Shown here: in pieces, positions 15,728 to 25,814 of the stretch | How the letters are laid out: each line of letters opens with the position of its first letter | Position numbering within the stretch: the first letter of the stretch is position 1 | Assembly (NCBI GenBank): GCA_900319275.1 | Contig: ONNS01000011.1 | Location: 1,448 to 54,473, forward strand | Direction: 5' to 3' | Length of the DNA: 53,026 bases | Source: an uncultured Eubacteriales bacterium | GTDB taxonomy: Bacteria > Bacillota > Clostridia > Oscillospirales > Oscillospiraceae | Notes under the pieces: model-generated | Seen by the model: the letters and a program-made list of their open reading frames with translations, nothing else | What the model was told of the DNA's origin: nothing | Databases searched by the model: none | Translations under genes and position numbers: made by a program

Positions 15728-17746
15728 TTATTCATCTGCGTCCAGCATTCGAGCGGCTCGCTGGTGGTCCTCCTTTACAACACCGTCGCGGTAGGCGTCG
15801 AGAAGGCGGCGGAGATCCTCGATGCGGATATGGAGCTCGTGACCGATATCGGTTTCATCATTCTTCTGTCGGTGCTCCAGCAGCTCAAAGACATTGGTTG
15901 TAGAGGAGATATCAAAATTATCGCGGATCGCACGCTCTCGCCCGGCAAAGGGCTGGTGCGCGACGATGCGGAAGGAATGGGAGTTGTAGATCAGCGTATA
16001 GCCGGCAATACCGGAGGTAGGCTGGTAGGCCTTGCAGAAGCCGCCGTCGATGACGATCAGCTTGCCGCCGCCCTTGATCGGGCTCTCGCCTTTTTTGGCT
16101 TTTACCGGGACATGGCCGTTGATGATATGGCAGTGAGGCCCCTCCAGACCGAATTCTCTGAGAATAGATCCGCAGATTGCCGGATCCTCATAGAGCGTGT
16201 AATAAGCGTTTTTCTTCTCCGTCCAGGCGTGCTCGTCGGCGATCAGGCGGCGCTCGAAGGTGGTCATGCGGTCGCGGCCGAAGATCGGGCTATTTCGCCC
16301 GGCCCACAAAAACCACAGCAGATCGAGCCCAACCTTGCGCTCGTCAGTATCTTTTTTGAGATAATAAGCCTGTCGGGCGGCCTTATCCGCATAATCCAGG
16401 AAAGCCTTGCCGGACAACGCCTCGCCGCTGAGTGTAAAGGAGAGCAGCTCGCCGTCCTCTTTCATCGGGATGCAGCCGTGGAACAGCAGATTCCCGTTGT
16501 AGATTTTGTACAGGCTGCCTTTGGAGTACAGAAAGCGAACATGCCGCTGCAGCTTTTCACTGCGCTGGAAGGAACGCGTCAATTCGCGGATGACGGCGTC
16601 CTCTTCGGCAGTCAGTTTGTAGGGGTCTGCAGGGTCGACCGTCGGGAAATCGGTGTCTTCGAGCGTATACTTCACGCCGTCGATCGTCACGCATTTGTTT
16701 GCGTAGTCGATCTTGTCAAGGAACAGGCGGTCGGCCATGCCGTACTCTGGATGCCGCATGATTTTTTGGCCCTCCAGCTTAAAGAGTATCACCGTAATGG
16801 CCTTGTGCATGCGCGCGGAGAGCAGCTTGTCTTTCTCTGAGTAGTGACGTGCATCGTCGCCGGTCAGCTTGACGGCAAAACGGCTGGTGTCACAATCGGC
16901 ATAGGTCTCGTTGGCGAAGACAGACAGCGGCCGCAGCGATATGCCGTAGCCGGTCTCAACGACCTCGAGATTGTTATAATGGATGGAATTTGAAAGGACT
17001 GTGGCGACAAGCGTGCGGCTTCCGGAGGCCGCGCCCATCCACAAAATGTCGTGGTTGCCCCATTGGATGTCGACACTGTGGTAATTCATCAGTGAGTCCA
17101 TAATGATATCGGCGCGCGGACCGCGGTCGAAAATATCGCCGACGAGATGAAGATGATCGACAGCCATACGCTTGATGAGCGAACAGAGAGCCGCGATGAA
17201 GTCCGGCGCTTGCCCGATGTCGATGATCGTGCGGATGATATTTTCAAAATAATCCCGCTTGTCGATCTCGTCCGAGTGGGTATGCAGAAGCTCTTCAAGA
17301 ATGTAGGCATAGTCCGCCGGCAGGGCCTTTCGTACCTTCGAGCGCGAATAGCGCGCGGATACAAGGCGCGCCAGCTCGATCAGCCGGTGCAGCGTGATGC
17401 GATACCACTCATCCATATCGTCGATCTGCGGTTTCAGCTCCTCCAGCTTTTCCTCGGGATAATAGATCAATGTCGCCAGCTGATCGAGCTCGGCCCGGGG
17501 AACGCTGTTGGCAAACAAGACGTCCAGCCGTTCACGGACCACACCGGAGCAGGAATTGAGAATGTGCAGAAACGCCTCGTGCTCGCCGTGGACGTCCGAA
17601 ATAAAATGCTCGCAGCCTTTCGGCAGATTCAAGATTGCCTGCAGATTGATGATTTCGGTGCCGGCTGAGCGAACGGTGGGGTATTGATGGGCCAGCATCC
17701 GCAGATAACGGAGCTCTGCCTCTGTATACGTTTTATGTGTATTCAT
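15728..17746 (-). CDS. fbp: Fructose-1,6-bisphosphatase, class III
   Basis: 672 residues from the ATG at 17746, which has GGAGGAAA just upstream; the frame stays open to 17827 but without RBS support. It is the Firmicutes-specific class III gluconeogenic enzyme, a calcineurin-like metallophosphatase. Metal motifs in order: ISDVHGEHEAF near residue 50, HLVGDIFDRGPRAD near 200, WGNHDILWMGAA near 230, and a late HIINGHVPVKAKKGESP. Length fits the family. Its class III type supports the Firmicutes assignment. Confidence 0.96.
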   Translation of the reverse strand: MNTHKTYTEAELRYLRMLAHQYPTVRSAGTEIINLQAILNLPKGCEHFISDVHGEHEAFLHILNSCSGVVRERLDVLFANSVPRAELDQLATLIYYPEEKLEELKPQIDDMDEWYRITLHRLIELARLVSARYSRSKVRKALPADYAYILEELLHTHSDEIDKRDYFENIIRTIIDIGQAPDFIAALCSLIKRMAVDHLHLVGDIFDRGPRADIIMDSLMNYHSVDIQWGNHDILWMGAASGSRTLVATVLSNSIHYNNLEVVETGYGISLRPLSVFANETYADCDTSRFAVKLTGDDARHYSEKDKLLSARMHKAITVILFKLEGQKIMRHPEYGMADRLFLDKIDYANKCVTIDGVKYTLEDTDFPTVDPADPYKLTAEEDAVIRELTRSFQRSEKLQRHVRFLYSKGSLYKIYNGNLLFHGCIPMKEDGELLSFTLSGEALSGKAFLDYADKAARQAYYLKKDTDERKVGLDLLWFLWAGRNSPIFGRDRMTTFERRLIADEHAWTEKKNAYYTLYEDPAICGSILREFGLEGPHCHIINGHVPVKAKKGESPIKGGGKLIVIDGGFCKAYQPTSGIAGYTLIYNSHSFRIVAHQPFAGRERAIRDNFDISSTTNVFELLEHRQKNDETDIGHELHIRIEDLRRLLDAYRDGVVKEDHQRAARMLDADE

Positions 17747-17780
17747 ATGTTTCCTCCGGCGTATGTCAGTTTCTGCCTTT

Positions 17781-17809
17781 ATCATGCCACAAAATCGCCG
17801 TCCCTTCAA
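17781..17809 (-). promoter_or_regulatory. Possible fbp promoter
   Basis: On the minus strand: TTGAAG (17809-17804), 17-nt spacer, CATGAT (17786-17781). The -10 is imperfect. Confidence 0.4.
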
Positions 17810-17852
17810 GTCTTTTCGATAAAACAAATTGAAACCGGATATGCAAAAGCTG

Positions 17853-17882
17853 TTGACATAACAGCATAAAATGTCGTATCAT
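17853..17882 (+). promoter_or_regulatory. Promoter of the P-type-ATPase-like gene
   Basis: TTGACA (17853-17858), 18-nt spacer, TATCAT (17877-17882); 61 nt before the start codon. Confidence 0.65.
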
Positions 17883-17943
17883 ATTACGGCATATTGAATA
17901 TCATAAATAAACGAACAGAAGCATTTGTTTAGGAGATAGAAGG

Positions 17944-19971
17944 ATGGGTAAACACGACGTACCGGCCAAGGGCCGCGTAAAATCAGAGGCAAAGCGCCAT
18001 CACGGCGCGCATGCTGTCGAAAAAAAACATGTCAATCCTCTTGACTGGGTATCCGGTTTGGATCTTTCCGGTGTGAGGAACTTTCTGAGCACCGTACTGG
18101 AGAAAATGCGCCCGCAGAATATTGAAGTCCACAGAGAGTATGAGCTGAATCTGAATTCTGCCGCTGTAATCGCAGGCGCCGCGCTGGCCCTGCTGGTGTT
18201 GGCCATGCTTCCTACCAAGGGAGCTGTCCGTGCCGTTTTATTTTTGATTCCGCTTTTTGTCGTCGGCTTTGAGACATTGACTGACGCTTATGTCGAGCTC
18301 TTCTCCCGCGATTTCTTCGGCCGCAATGTGCTCATCAGTTTTTCTGCCATTGCCTGCTTCTGCATCGGGCGATTTCGTGAAGCGGTCGTGATCTTCCTGA
18401 TCTATCGTGTCGGCGTAATGATCGAATCTCTGGCCCGAACGAAGCGAGACGAGCTGAAAAACCGTCTTCATGAGTATACCACTGCGCGCTGTACCGTCGA
18501 AACCGACAGTGGCCTGGAAGCTCGGGATGCCGCACTGGTATCTCCGGGCGATGTGATCGTTGTCGAGGCAGGAGAACAGATCGCCCTCGACGGCATTGTG
18601 CTGGAAGGGAAGAGTGATCTGGATCTGTCGCGCTATACGGCGCAAGAGGATCCGCGCAGCGTTGAGGTCGGCAGCTCTGTTGCCTCCGGTGCCATAAACC
18701 TGACGGAAAAGCTGCGTATCCAGGTGACACAGGGCTATGAAAACTCTACGGCCAACCGCTATATCCATCTGGCAGATCAGGCTGCGGAAAAGCCGGGCGC
18801 GGCCTACGGATTTCAGACCTTTGTCTCGCTGATTCAGCCGGTGCTTGCGGTTCTTGGCTTGATTATCGCGTTCATACTGCCTATCTTCTCCGGCTCCTGG
18901 AGCATGGGGATTTATCGCGGTATGCTGGTGCTTGCCATCGCGTCCATCAGTGCTGTCGCTTACACAGTCAGGCTAGCCTACGCCTGCGGCGTTTACCGCA
19001 GCGCGCTTTGCGGCACCCTTTTCAAGAGCGGTTCTGCCCTGGATCGCCTTGCCGGCGCTGCTACAATGATTTTCTCCAAGACGGGAACGCTGATGGAGCC
19101 CGACTACACAGTAGAAGATGTCTGCCCTGTCGAGATGACGGCAGAAAAACTGCTGCTGGTTGCCGCTCTTGCCGAGGGGGATTCCACGCACCCGATCGCT
19201 AACGCACTGCGCCAGGCCAGTAAGATCGGACTGACACACAGCAAGGATGTTGAGATCCTTGACGAGGCGGCCGGCCGCGGTATCAGCGCACTCTTTGGCA
19301 ACAAGCATATCTATGTCGGCAACGCCGCTATGATGGAGGAGCACGGTATCGCATTTGAGGCGCCCAACCAGAAGGGCCTGATTCTATACGTCGCGATCGA
19401 CAGTGAATATGCCGGTTATATCGTGCTGCAGGATCACCAGCGTGACAATGCCTTTGATACGCTCGAGGAGCTGCGTATTCTTGGTATAAAGGAGATGGTC
19501 ATGCTGACCGGCGATCTGCGTTCGAACGCGCGTCCCATCGCCTCCAGCCTGAATTTCGATATGGTCAAATGCGAATTGTCGCTTCAGGAAAAAGCCGCGG
19601 CGATCGATTACCTGGAAGAGTCCAAGGGCGGCAGTTCCGCTATTGCCTATGTGGTCCACCAGGAGGAAGAGCTGGAGCTGCTGTCTCATGCCGATCTCGG
19701 CATTGCGTTTGATGCGCTCTATTCCATTAAGGCGATGGAAAAGGCCGACATTTTGCTGATGGGCGATAATATCGCCAGGCTTTCTGCATCGATGCGCGGT
19801 GCACGTCGCAGTGTTTCCGCTGCATGGATCAATCTGGCTGCCCTGCTGGGCGTCAAGCTTGTACTGCTGATACTCGGTCTATGCGGCGTCATGAGTGTTT
19901 GGGGGGCCGTCCTGCTGGAGACATTGGGGTTTGCCGCTGCTGTGTTTAATTGCTTTTATCAGGAAAAATGA
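17944..19971 (+). CDS. Degenerate P-type ATPase-like membrane protein (probable pseudoenzyme)
   Basis: 675 residues, one intact frame. The fold is that of a heavy-metal (P1B) ATPase: a charged N-terminal tail, membrane pairs at about 73-110 and 128-160, an actuator-like region with GDVIVVEAGEQIALDG, a pair at about 293-345, a P/N domain with STHPIA (416-417 is the HP dipeptide), LTGD (522-524), and a last pair at about 628-670. Every key catalytic motif is changed: the phosphorylated Asp of DKTGT is Ser378 (FSKTGT), TGES reads TAQE (232-235), GDGxND is replaced by VHQEEE near 571, and no CPC is seen. It probably cannot form the phospho-enzyme. Transport is therefore doubtful; a sensing or scaffold role is a guess. 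A HAD gene overlaps its stop. Confidence 0.85.
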   Translation: MGKHDVPAKGRVKSEAKRHHGAHAVEKKHVNPLDWVSGLDLSGVRNFLSTVLEKMRPQNIEVHREYELNLNSAAVIAGAALALLVLAMLPTKGAVRAVLFLIPLFVVGFETLTDAYVELFSRDFFGRNVLISFSAIACFCIGRFREAVVIFLIYRVGVMIESLARTKRDELKNRLHEYTTARCTVETDSGLEARDAALVSPGDVIVVEAGEQIALDGIVLEGKSDLDLSRYTAQEDPRSVEVGSSVASGAINLTEKLRIQVTQGYENSTANRYIHLADQAAEKPGAAYGFQTFVSLIQPVLAVLGLIIAFILPIFSGSWSMGIYRGMLVLAIASISAVAYTVRLAYACGVYRSALCGTLFKSGSALDRLAGAATMIFSKTGTLMEPDYTVEDVCPVEMTAEKLLLVAALAEGDSTHPIANALRQASKIGLTHSKDVEILDEAAGRGISALFGNKHIYVGNAAMMEEHGIAFEAPNQKGLILYVAIDSEYAGYIVLQDHQRDNAFDTLEELRILGIKEMVMLTGDLRSNARPIASSLNFDMVKCELSLQEKAAAIDYLEESKGGSSAIAYVVHQEEELELLSHADLGIAFDALYSIKAMEKADILLMGDNIARLSASMRGARRSVSAAWINLAALLGVKLVLLILGLCGVMSVWGAVLLETLGFAAAVFNCFYQEK

Positions 19972-20537
19972 ACGTATACGATTTTGATCAGACGATCTAC
20001 GAGCCGGACAGCTCTTATTCGTTTTTTCTGCACTGCCTGAAGTATCACACCCGTCCTGTCCTTGCAGTGCTCCCCGAATCATTGATTCTTCTCATCAAGC
20101 AAAAACGCGGCAAGGTGGAGACCGCCGTGCTGAAAGAACAGCTGTTTTCTTTCCTTCCGTACCTGAGCAGTGTGGACGCTGAGGTTGAGCGGTTCTGGAA
20201 AACGCATCGGCAGAACATTGGTCAGTGGTATCTCGAACAGAAACGAGATGATGATATTATTATCTCGGCTTCGCCGGAATTTCTGCTTCGCCCGATGGCG
20301 GAGGCGCTTGGCGTGCATTTGATCGCCACGCCGATGGACCCGTACTCCGGCAAGATCCGCGGCAGAAACTGCCATGATTGCGAGAAGGTACGGCGCTTTC
20401 GCGAAGCTTTCCCAGACGCGCATGTCGACCGCTTTTACTCTGACTCTCTCTCAGACGCGCCCATGGCCGCCTTGGCTGATGAGGCATTTCTTGTCAGAAA
20501 AGGGAAGTGCATCCCCTGGCCGAAGTCGGTGAGATGA
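19968..20537 (+). CDS. HAD superfamily hydrolase, subclass IB-like
   Basis: 189 residues from the ATG at 19968, which overlaps the stop of the ATPase-like gene (ATGA); a frame extension to 19950 lies inside that gene. It starts NVYDFDQTIYEPDSS, giving the nucleophile and acid Asp residues (DxD) of HAD enzymes. A helical cap follows, motif II is in DIIISASPEFLLRP (Ser), and later acidic residues appear in DRFYSDSLSDAPM (motif IV). Enzymes of this type remove phosphate from small molecules such as phosphoserine; the substrate here is unknown. Translational coupling suggests a shared function with the pseudo-ATPase. A strong terminator follows. Confidence 0.85.
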   Translation: MNVYDFDQTIYEPDSSYSFFLHCLKYHTRPVLAVLPESLILLIKQKRGKVETAVLKEQLFSFLPYLSSVDAEVERFWKTHRQNIGQWYLEQKRDDDIIISASPEFLLRPMAEALGVHLIATPMDPYSGKIRGRNCHDCEKVRRFREAFPDAHVDRFYSDSLSDAPMAALADEAFLVRKGKCIPWPKSVR

Positions 20538-20570
20538 TCGGCTATCGTGCGTATTTTATTATTCGCATGG

Positions 20571-20605
20571 AAAAGACACCTTTTGGGAGGTGTCTTTTCT
20601 TTTTC
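20571..20605 (+). terminator. Terminator after the HAD gene
   Basis: Arms AAAAGACACCT (20571-20581) and AGGTGTCTTTT (20588-20598), followed by CTTTTTC. A-rich and T-rich flanks allow it to work on both strands. Confidence 0.87.
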
Positions 20606-20624
20606 GGAAAAAGCAAAGCAAGTC

Positions 20625-20653
20625 TTGAAAGCGGCGGCCATTTGCGGTAGAAT
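20625..20653 (+). promoter_or_regulatory. Sigma-A type promoter of uvrA
   Basis: TTGAAA (20625-20630), 17-nt spacer, TAGAAT (20648-20653), 78 nt before the start. No clear LexA box was noticed. Confidence 0.7.
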
Positions 20654-20731
20654 ACATATATTGCGTATATCATACGGAAAGCAATTATTCTGCCTCAACC
20701 TGTGAGGGAAGCCTGTTATTGAGGATTCATT

Positions 20732-23560
20732 ATGCAAGAGACCATTTTTATCAAGGGTGCCCGCGAGAACAATCTGAAAAATATAGATGTTGAGATCCCG
20801 CGTGACAAGCTGGTTGTGATCACCGGTCTGTCCGGCAGCGGGAAATCCAGCCTGGCCTTTGACACCATTTACGCCGAGGGTCAGCGCCGCTATGTGGAAA
20901 GCCTGAGTTCCTATGCCCGCATGTTTCTCGGACAGATGGATAAGCCGGATGTAGATTATATAGACGGACTCTCACCCGCCATTTCGATCGACCAGAAGAC
21001 GACCTCAAAAAACCCACGCTCCACGGTCGGAACCGTCACTGAAATCTATGACTATCTGCGCCTTCTTTGGGCGCGCATCGGCGTTCCACACTGTCCCAAG
21101 TGCGGCAAAGAGATCCGCCAGCAGAGTATTGATCAGATTGTCGACCAGATTATGGCTCTGCCCGAGGGGAGCCGTATCCAACTCCTCGCCCCCGTGATCC
21201 GCGGGCGAAAAGGGGAGCATATCAAGGTGCTCGAGGACGCCAAAAAATCAGGCTATGTGCGCGCGCGCATCGACGGCTCGATCTATGATCTGGCGGAAGA
21301 GATCAAGCTGGAAAAGAATAAAAAACACGACATTGAGATCATTGTCGATCGCCTTGTCATTAAACCCGAGATCGCTCGTCGTCTCACCGACTCGTGTGAA
21401 ACGGCGCTCGCCCTGGGCGAAGGATTGCTGTTCGTGGATCTGGTCAAGGAAGAGAAGACGCTGAGCTTTTCTCAGAATTACGCCTGTGACGACTGCGGCA
21501 TCTCGATCGAAGAACTGACGCCGCGTCTGTTCTCGTTCAACAATCCCTATGGTGCCTGTCCGCATTGCACCGGTCTCGGTACCCAGATGCTGGTGGACCC
21601 TGAGCTGATTATGCCAAACCCCGCAATCAGTATTGCCGACGGCGGCATCACGGCCAGCGGCTGGGGCAATGTCAAGGGGGATTCTATCTCTAAAATGTAC
21701 TTTGAAGCGCTGGCACGCCGCTATCACTTCAAGCTGACGGACCCGATTCGCGATATTCCCAAAGAGGCGCTCAACGCCATACTGTACGGGACGAAAGGTG
21801 AACCGCTGCAGCTGCACTATGAAAAGGCCGAGGGCTTTGGCATCATCAAACGCGACTTTGAGGGCATTGTCATCAACCTCGAGCGCCGCTACCGTGAGAC
21901 GCAGAGCCCCGGTATGCGCGCCGATATAGAAGAGTGCATGTCTGAAACCCCTTGTCCGGAGTGCCATGGCAAGCGACTGAAAAAAACGGCGCTCGCTGTG
22001 ACGGTGGGCGGGCTGAACATCATGGAATTCTGCGATTTCCCGGTCGTAGATGCACTTCGATTTGTCGAGTCACTTGTTCTTTCGGAAAAAGAAGCCATAA
22101 TTGCAGAGCGCATTGTCAAGGAAATCAAAGCACGCCTCGGCTTTCTGCAGAGTGTGGGGCTCGGGTATCTGAGCCTGTCGCGTTCGGCGGCCACACTATC
22201 CGGCGGCGAGAGTCAGCGCATTCGCCTGGCCACACAGATCGGCTCGAGTCTGATGGGCGTACTCTATATTCTCGACGAGCCCAGCATCGGGCTGCATCAG
22301 CGGGACAACGACAAGCTGCTGAAGACCTTGAAGGAGCTGCGTGACCTTGGCAATACGCTGATCGTGGTGGAGCACGACGAAGATACCATGCGCGCCGCCG
22401 ACCATATCATTGACATCGGCCCCGGTGCCGGTGTTCACGGCGGCGAGGTCGTCTGTGCCGGCAGTGTCGAGGATATTTGCGCCTGCGATCACTCGCTGAC
22501 GGGTCAGTATCTCAGTCATAAGCGGTTTATTCCTGTTCCGGTGACACGTCGGAAGGGAAACGGCCATGAGCTTGTGGTGCGCGGCGCGGCCGAGAACAAT
22601 CTCAAACATATCGACGTGGCCTTTCCGCTCGGTGAGCTGGTGGTCGTCACCGGCGTTTCCGGCAGCGGTAAATCTTCGCTGGTCAATGAGATCCTGTATA
22701 AATCGCTGGCTGCTGTCAAGAACCACGCAAAGCTCCGCCCCGGCAAGCATGATCGCATCGACGGTCTTGAATACGTCGACAAGGTGATCCAGCTTGACCA
22801 GAGCCCGATTGGCCGCACGCCGCGTTCGAACCCTGCCACCTACACCGGTGTGTTTAACGATATCCGTGATTTGTTTGCCTCCACGCAGGACGCAAAGCTT
22901 CGCGGCTACGGTCAGGGTCGTTTCTCGTTCAACATCAAGGGCGGCCGCTGCGAGACCTGCTGCGGCGACGGTCTGATCAAAATTGAGATGCACTTCCTGC
23001 CGGATGTATATGTCCCCTGTGACGTCTGTAAGGGCAAGCGTTATAATCGCGAGACCCTTGAGGTGCACTACAAAGGCAAAAGTATCGCCGATGTGTTGGA
23101 AATGACGATCGACGAAGCCTGCGAGTTTTTTGAAAATCAGCCTCGTATCCGCCATAAGATCGAGACGTTGCAGGATGTCGGACTTGGCTATGTCAAGCTC
23201 GGTCAGTCCAGCACGACGCTCTCGGGCGGCGAGGCCCAGCGTGTCAAGCTCGCAACCGAGCTCTCCAAGCGCAGTACAGGCTCGACTGTTTACGTGTTGG
23301 ATGAGCCTACGACCGGTCTTCACATCGCCGACGTTCACCGCCTGATCAATATTCTGCAGCGACTGGTGGACGAGGGGAACAGCGTGATTGTCATTGAGCA
23401 TAATCTCGACGTGATCAAGGTCGCCGATACCGTGATCGACCTTGGTCCCGAAGGTGGAGATCAGGGCGGACAGCTTGTCTTTTCCGGCACGCCGGAGGAA
23501 TGCGCCGCTTGTGAACAGAGCTATACCGGGCAGTTTCTCAAGAAAATGCTGGAAGACTAA
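20732..23560 (+). CDS. uvrA: Excinuclease ABC subunit A
   Basis: 942 residues, full length. UvrA finds bulky DNA lesions and loads UvrB for nucleotide excision repair. It has two ABC ATPase modules: Walker [10 protein letters not shown] near residue 33 and GVSGSGKSS near 640, signatures [12 protein letters not shown] and [12 protein letters not shown], Walker [11 protein letters not shown] and [10 protein letters not shown]. Zinc ligands lie in [13 protein letters not shown]...CPHC, CPEC and CETCCGDG...CDVCKGKR. uvrB is not adjacent; it is followed by recD2 after 28 nt. Confidence 0.98.
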   Translation: MQETIFIKGARENNLKNIDVEIPRDKLVVITGLSGSGKSSLAFDTIYAEGQRRYVESLSSYARMFLGQMDKPDVDYIDGLSPAISIDQKTTSKNPRSTVGTVTEIYDYLRLLWARIGVPHCPKCGKEIRQQSIDQIVDQIMALPEGSRIQLLAPVIRGRKGEHIKVLEDAKKSGYVRARIDGSIYDLAEEIKLEKNKKHDIEIIVDRLVIKPEIARRLTDSCETALALGEGLLFVDLVKEEKTLSFSQNYACDDCGISIEELTPRLFSFNNPYGACPHCTGLGTQMLVDPELIMPNPAISIADGGITASGWGNVKGDSISKMYFEALARRYHFKLTDPIRDIPKEALNAILYGTKGEPLQLHYEKAEGFGIIKRDFEGIVINLERRYRETQSPGMRADIEECMSETPCPECHGKRLKKTALAVTVGGLNIMEFCDFPVVDALRFVESLVLSEKEAIIAERIVKEIKARLGFLQSVGLGYLSLSRSAATLSGGESQRIRLATQIGSSLMGVLYILDEPSIGLHQRDNDKLLKTLKELRDLGNTLIVVEHDEDTMRAADHIIDIGPGAGVHGGEVVCAGSVEDICACDHSLTGQYLSHKRFIPVPVTRRKGNGHELVVRGAAENNLKHIDVAFPLGELVVVTGVSGSGKSSLVNEILYKSLAAVKNHAKLRPGKHDRIDGLEYVDKVIQLDQSPIGRTPRSNPATYTGVFNDIRDLFASTQDAKLRGYGQGRFSFNIKGGRCETCCGDGLIKIEMHFLPDVYVPCDVCKGKRYNRETLEVHYKGKSIADVLEMTIDEACEFFENQPRIRHKIETLQDVGLGYVKLGQSSTTLSGGEAQRVKLATELSKRSTGSTVYVLDEPTTGLHIADVHRLINILQRLVDEGNSVIVIEHNLDVIKVADTVIDLGPEGGDQGGQLVFSGTPEECAACEQSYTGQFLKKMLED

Positions 23561-23588
23561 TTGATATACTACAGTGGAGTGAAACGCT

Positions 23589-25814
23589 ATGGATCAGGAG
23601 ATCGAGCTGCAGGAACTGACTGGCTCCGTCGAATCCGTCATCTATAAAAACGAAGAAAACGGCTATACCGTTTTGCGGCTGCGCGACAGCAGCGGCGAGA
23701 CGGTTACCGTTGTCGGCTGTTTTCCTTTTGCCGCATCCGGCGAGAGCATGATTATCAGCGGTACCTGGACCAACCACAGTGTACACGGTCGGCAGTTCAA
23801 GGCCGAATTTGCCCAACGCATCCTGCCGAGCTCTGAAGCGTCAGTCTACGATTTTCTCGCCGGCGGTGCTGTCAAGGGGATCGGCCCTGCGTTGGCTTCT
23901 CTCATCGTCAATCGATTTGGTGATAAAACGCTGGAAGTGCTGGAATCACAGCCGGAGCGTCTCTGTGAAATACGCGGGATCAGCGAGCGCAAGGCGAAGG
24001 AAATCTGCCAGAGCTTCAAAGAACAGGCCGATATGCGGCGACTGATGGAATATATCTGCTCTTTTGGCCTGCGTCCGATCCTTGCCATGCGTATGTATCG
24101 CTATTATGGGCCGAAAGCGCTCGATCTTCTGCGGGAGGATCCCTATATTCTCGCCTCTGAGCATATCGGCGGCAGCTTTGCCGAGGCCGATGCCATGGCC
24201 AACGAAATCGGGATCGACGCTTATAATCCCCGGCGCATCAATGCCGCGGCGCTGTTTGAACTGATACACAATTCCGGCAACGGCCACTGCTTTATTCCGC
24301 GGGAAAAGCTTGCTTCCGTCACGGCTCGGCTGATCGATGTCGATGAGGAGAGCGCCGACGCCTCAATTCAGGCACTGATCGACAGCAACCGCTTGAAATA
24401 TGAGGAGATTGCAGGCTGCCGCGCCTGTTATCTGCCGCAGCTTTACGAGGCCGAGGTCAACACTGCCGAGCAGCTGGCCCGCATGAGCCGTCATGTCTTC
24501 TCCGAGCGCATGAGCATCGGTGCTCTGATTTCCGAACTGGAAGCTTCGCTGCAGATGGAATATGCACCGATGCAGCGAAAGACGCTGGAACTTGCATTGA
24601 ATCATCAGCTGCTGGTTATCACCGGCGGCCCCGGCACCGGCAAAACGACGTCGATCCGGGCAATACTCGCCATGTATGACCGCCTGGGTATGAAAACATT
24701 ATTGACGGCGCCGACAGGTCGTGCTGCCAAGCGCATGACCGAGCTTACCGGCCGCGAGGCCAGTACGGTCCACCGCCTGTTGGAGGCCAAATTTGCCGAG
24801 GACGGAGAAACCGTTGTCTTTGCACGTAACGCGCGTGAGCGTCTTGACTGTGACGCCGTGATTTTAGATGAGTGCTCGATGGTCGATATCACGCTGATGA
24901 GCGCGCTGCTCTCCGCCATGCCTCCCGATGCAAGATTGATTATGGTCGGCGACGCCGACCAGCTCCCGTCGGTTGGGCCAGGCAATGTCTTCAGCGCCGT
25001 GATCCGCAGTCAGGTCGTGCCGCTGGTGCGTCTGACAGAGATCTTTCGTCAGAAGGAGAACAGTCTGATCATTCGAAACGCCCATCTGATCAACGAGGGT
25101 GAACACCCCGATTTTTCGCAGAATAAAGCGGACTTCTTCCGGCTGCGCCGTCTGGAGGCCGCATCGAGCGTCGAGACGATCACCGAGCTCTGCGCGGTAC
25201 GGCTCCCCGGCAAAATGGGAATCCCTGTGGATGACATTCAGATCCTGTCGCCTACGCGCAAGGGGGAGCTTGGCACGGTCAGTCTGAACAAGGCGCTGCA
25301 GGCGCGGCTGAATCCGCCGCAAAAAGGGAAGACTGAGAAGCCCTTCGGAGACGTCATCTTCCGCGAGGGTGATCGTGTCATGCAGATCAAAAACAATTAC
25401 GACATTCTATGGCAGACGAAGGACGCAAAGACCGTGGGCTCTGGCATTTATAACGGAGATATCGGCACAATTGTGTCCATTGATAATGCCAACGAAACGC
25501 TGCGTATCGACTTTGACGGGCGCCTGGCCGATTACGGTTTTGATTCACTGCTCGAGCTGGAGCACGCATGGGCGATCACGGTCCATAAGGCCCAGGGCTC
25601 GGAGTATCGCGCCGTCATTCTCGCGCTCAGCCAGAACGCCAAGCTCCTTTTGACAAGAGATATCCTGTATACCGCCGTAACGCGCGCGAAAGAGCTGCTG
25701 ATCATGGTCGGTGATGACCAGACGGCCTATCAGATGATCGACAATTATCGACAGACAAAACGCTATACGGCGCTCCGTGTACGGATGCGCAAGCTCTGCG
25801 GGGTAGACGGATGA
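23589..25814 (+). CDS. recD2: RecD-like DNA helicase RecD2
   Basis: 741 residues. A long N-terminal region of RecD2 type (SVESVIYKNEENGYTVLRL, then helix-hairpin-helix-like KGIGPALASLIVNRFG and LCEIRGISERKAKEI) precedes the SF1B helicase core. Motif I is GGPGTGKTTSIRA near residue 345, motif Ia TAPTGRAAKRM, motif II VILDECSMVD, motif III VGDADQLPSVGPG, and the C-terminal UvrD-like motif ITVHKAQGSEY. RecD2 is a 5'-3' helicase found without RecBC and linked to genome stability. It overlaps comF by 4 nt. Confidence 0.95.
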   Translation: MDQEIELQELTGSVESVIYKNEENGYTVLRLRDSSGETVTVVGCFPFAASGESMIISGTWTNHSVHGRQFKAEFAQRILPSSEASVYDFLAGGAVKGIGPALASLIVNRFGDKTLEVLESQPERLCEIRGISERKAKEICQSFKEQADMRRLMEYICSFGLRPILAMRMYRYYGPKALDLLREDPYILASEHIGGSFAEADAMANEIGIDAYNPRRINAAALFELIHNSGNGHCFIPREKLASVTARLIDVDEESADASIQALIDSNRLKYEEIAGCRACYLPQLYEAEVNTAEQLARMSRHVFSERMSIGALISELEASLQMEYAPMQRKTLELALNHQLLVITGGPGTGKTTSIRAILAMYDRLGMKTLLTAPTGRAAKRMTELTGREASTVHRLLEAKFAEDGETVVFARNARERLDCDAVILDECSMVDITLMSALLSAMPPDARLIMVGDADQLPSVGPGNVFSAVIRSQVVPLVRLTEIFRQKENSLIIRNAHLINEGEHPDFSQNKADFFRLRRLEAASSVETITELCAVRLPGKMGIPVDDIQILSPTRKGELGTVSLNKALQARLNPPQKGKTEKPFGDVIFREGDRVMQIKNNYDILWQTKDAKTVGSGIYNGDIGTIVSIDNANETLRIDFDGRLADYGFDSLLELEHAWAITVHKAQGSEYRAVILALSQNAKLLLTRDILYTAVTRAKELLIMVGDDQTAYQMIDNYRQTKRYTALRVRMRKLCGVDG

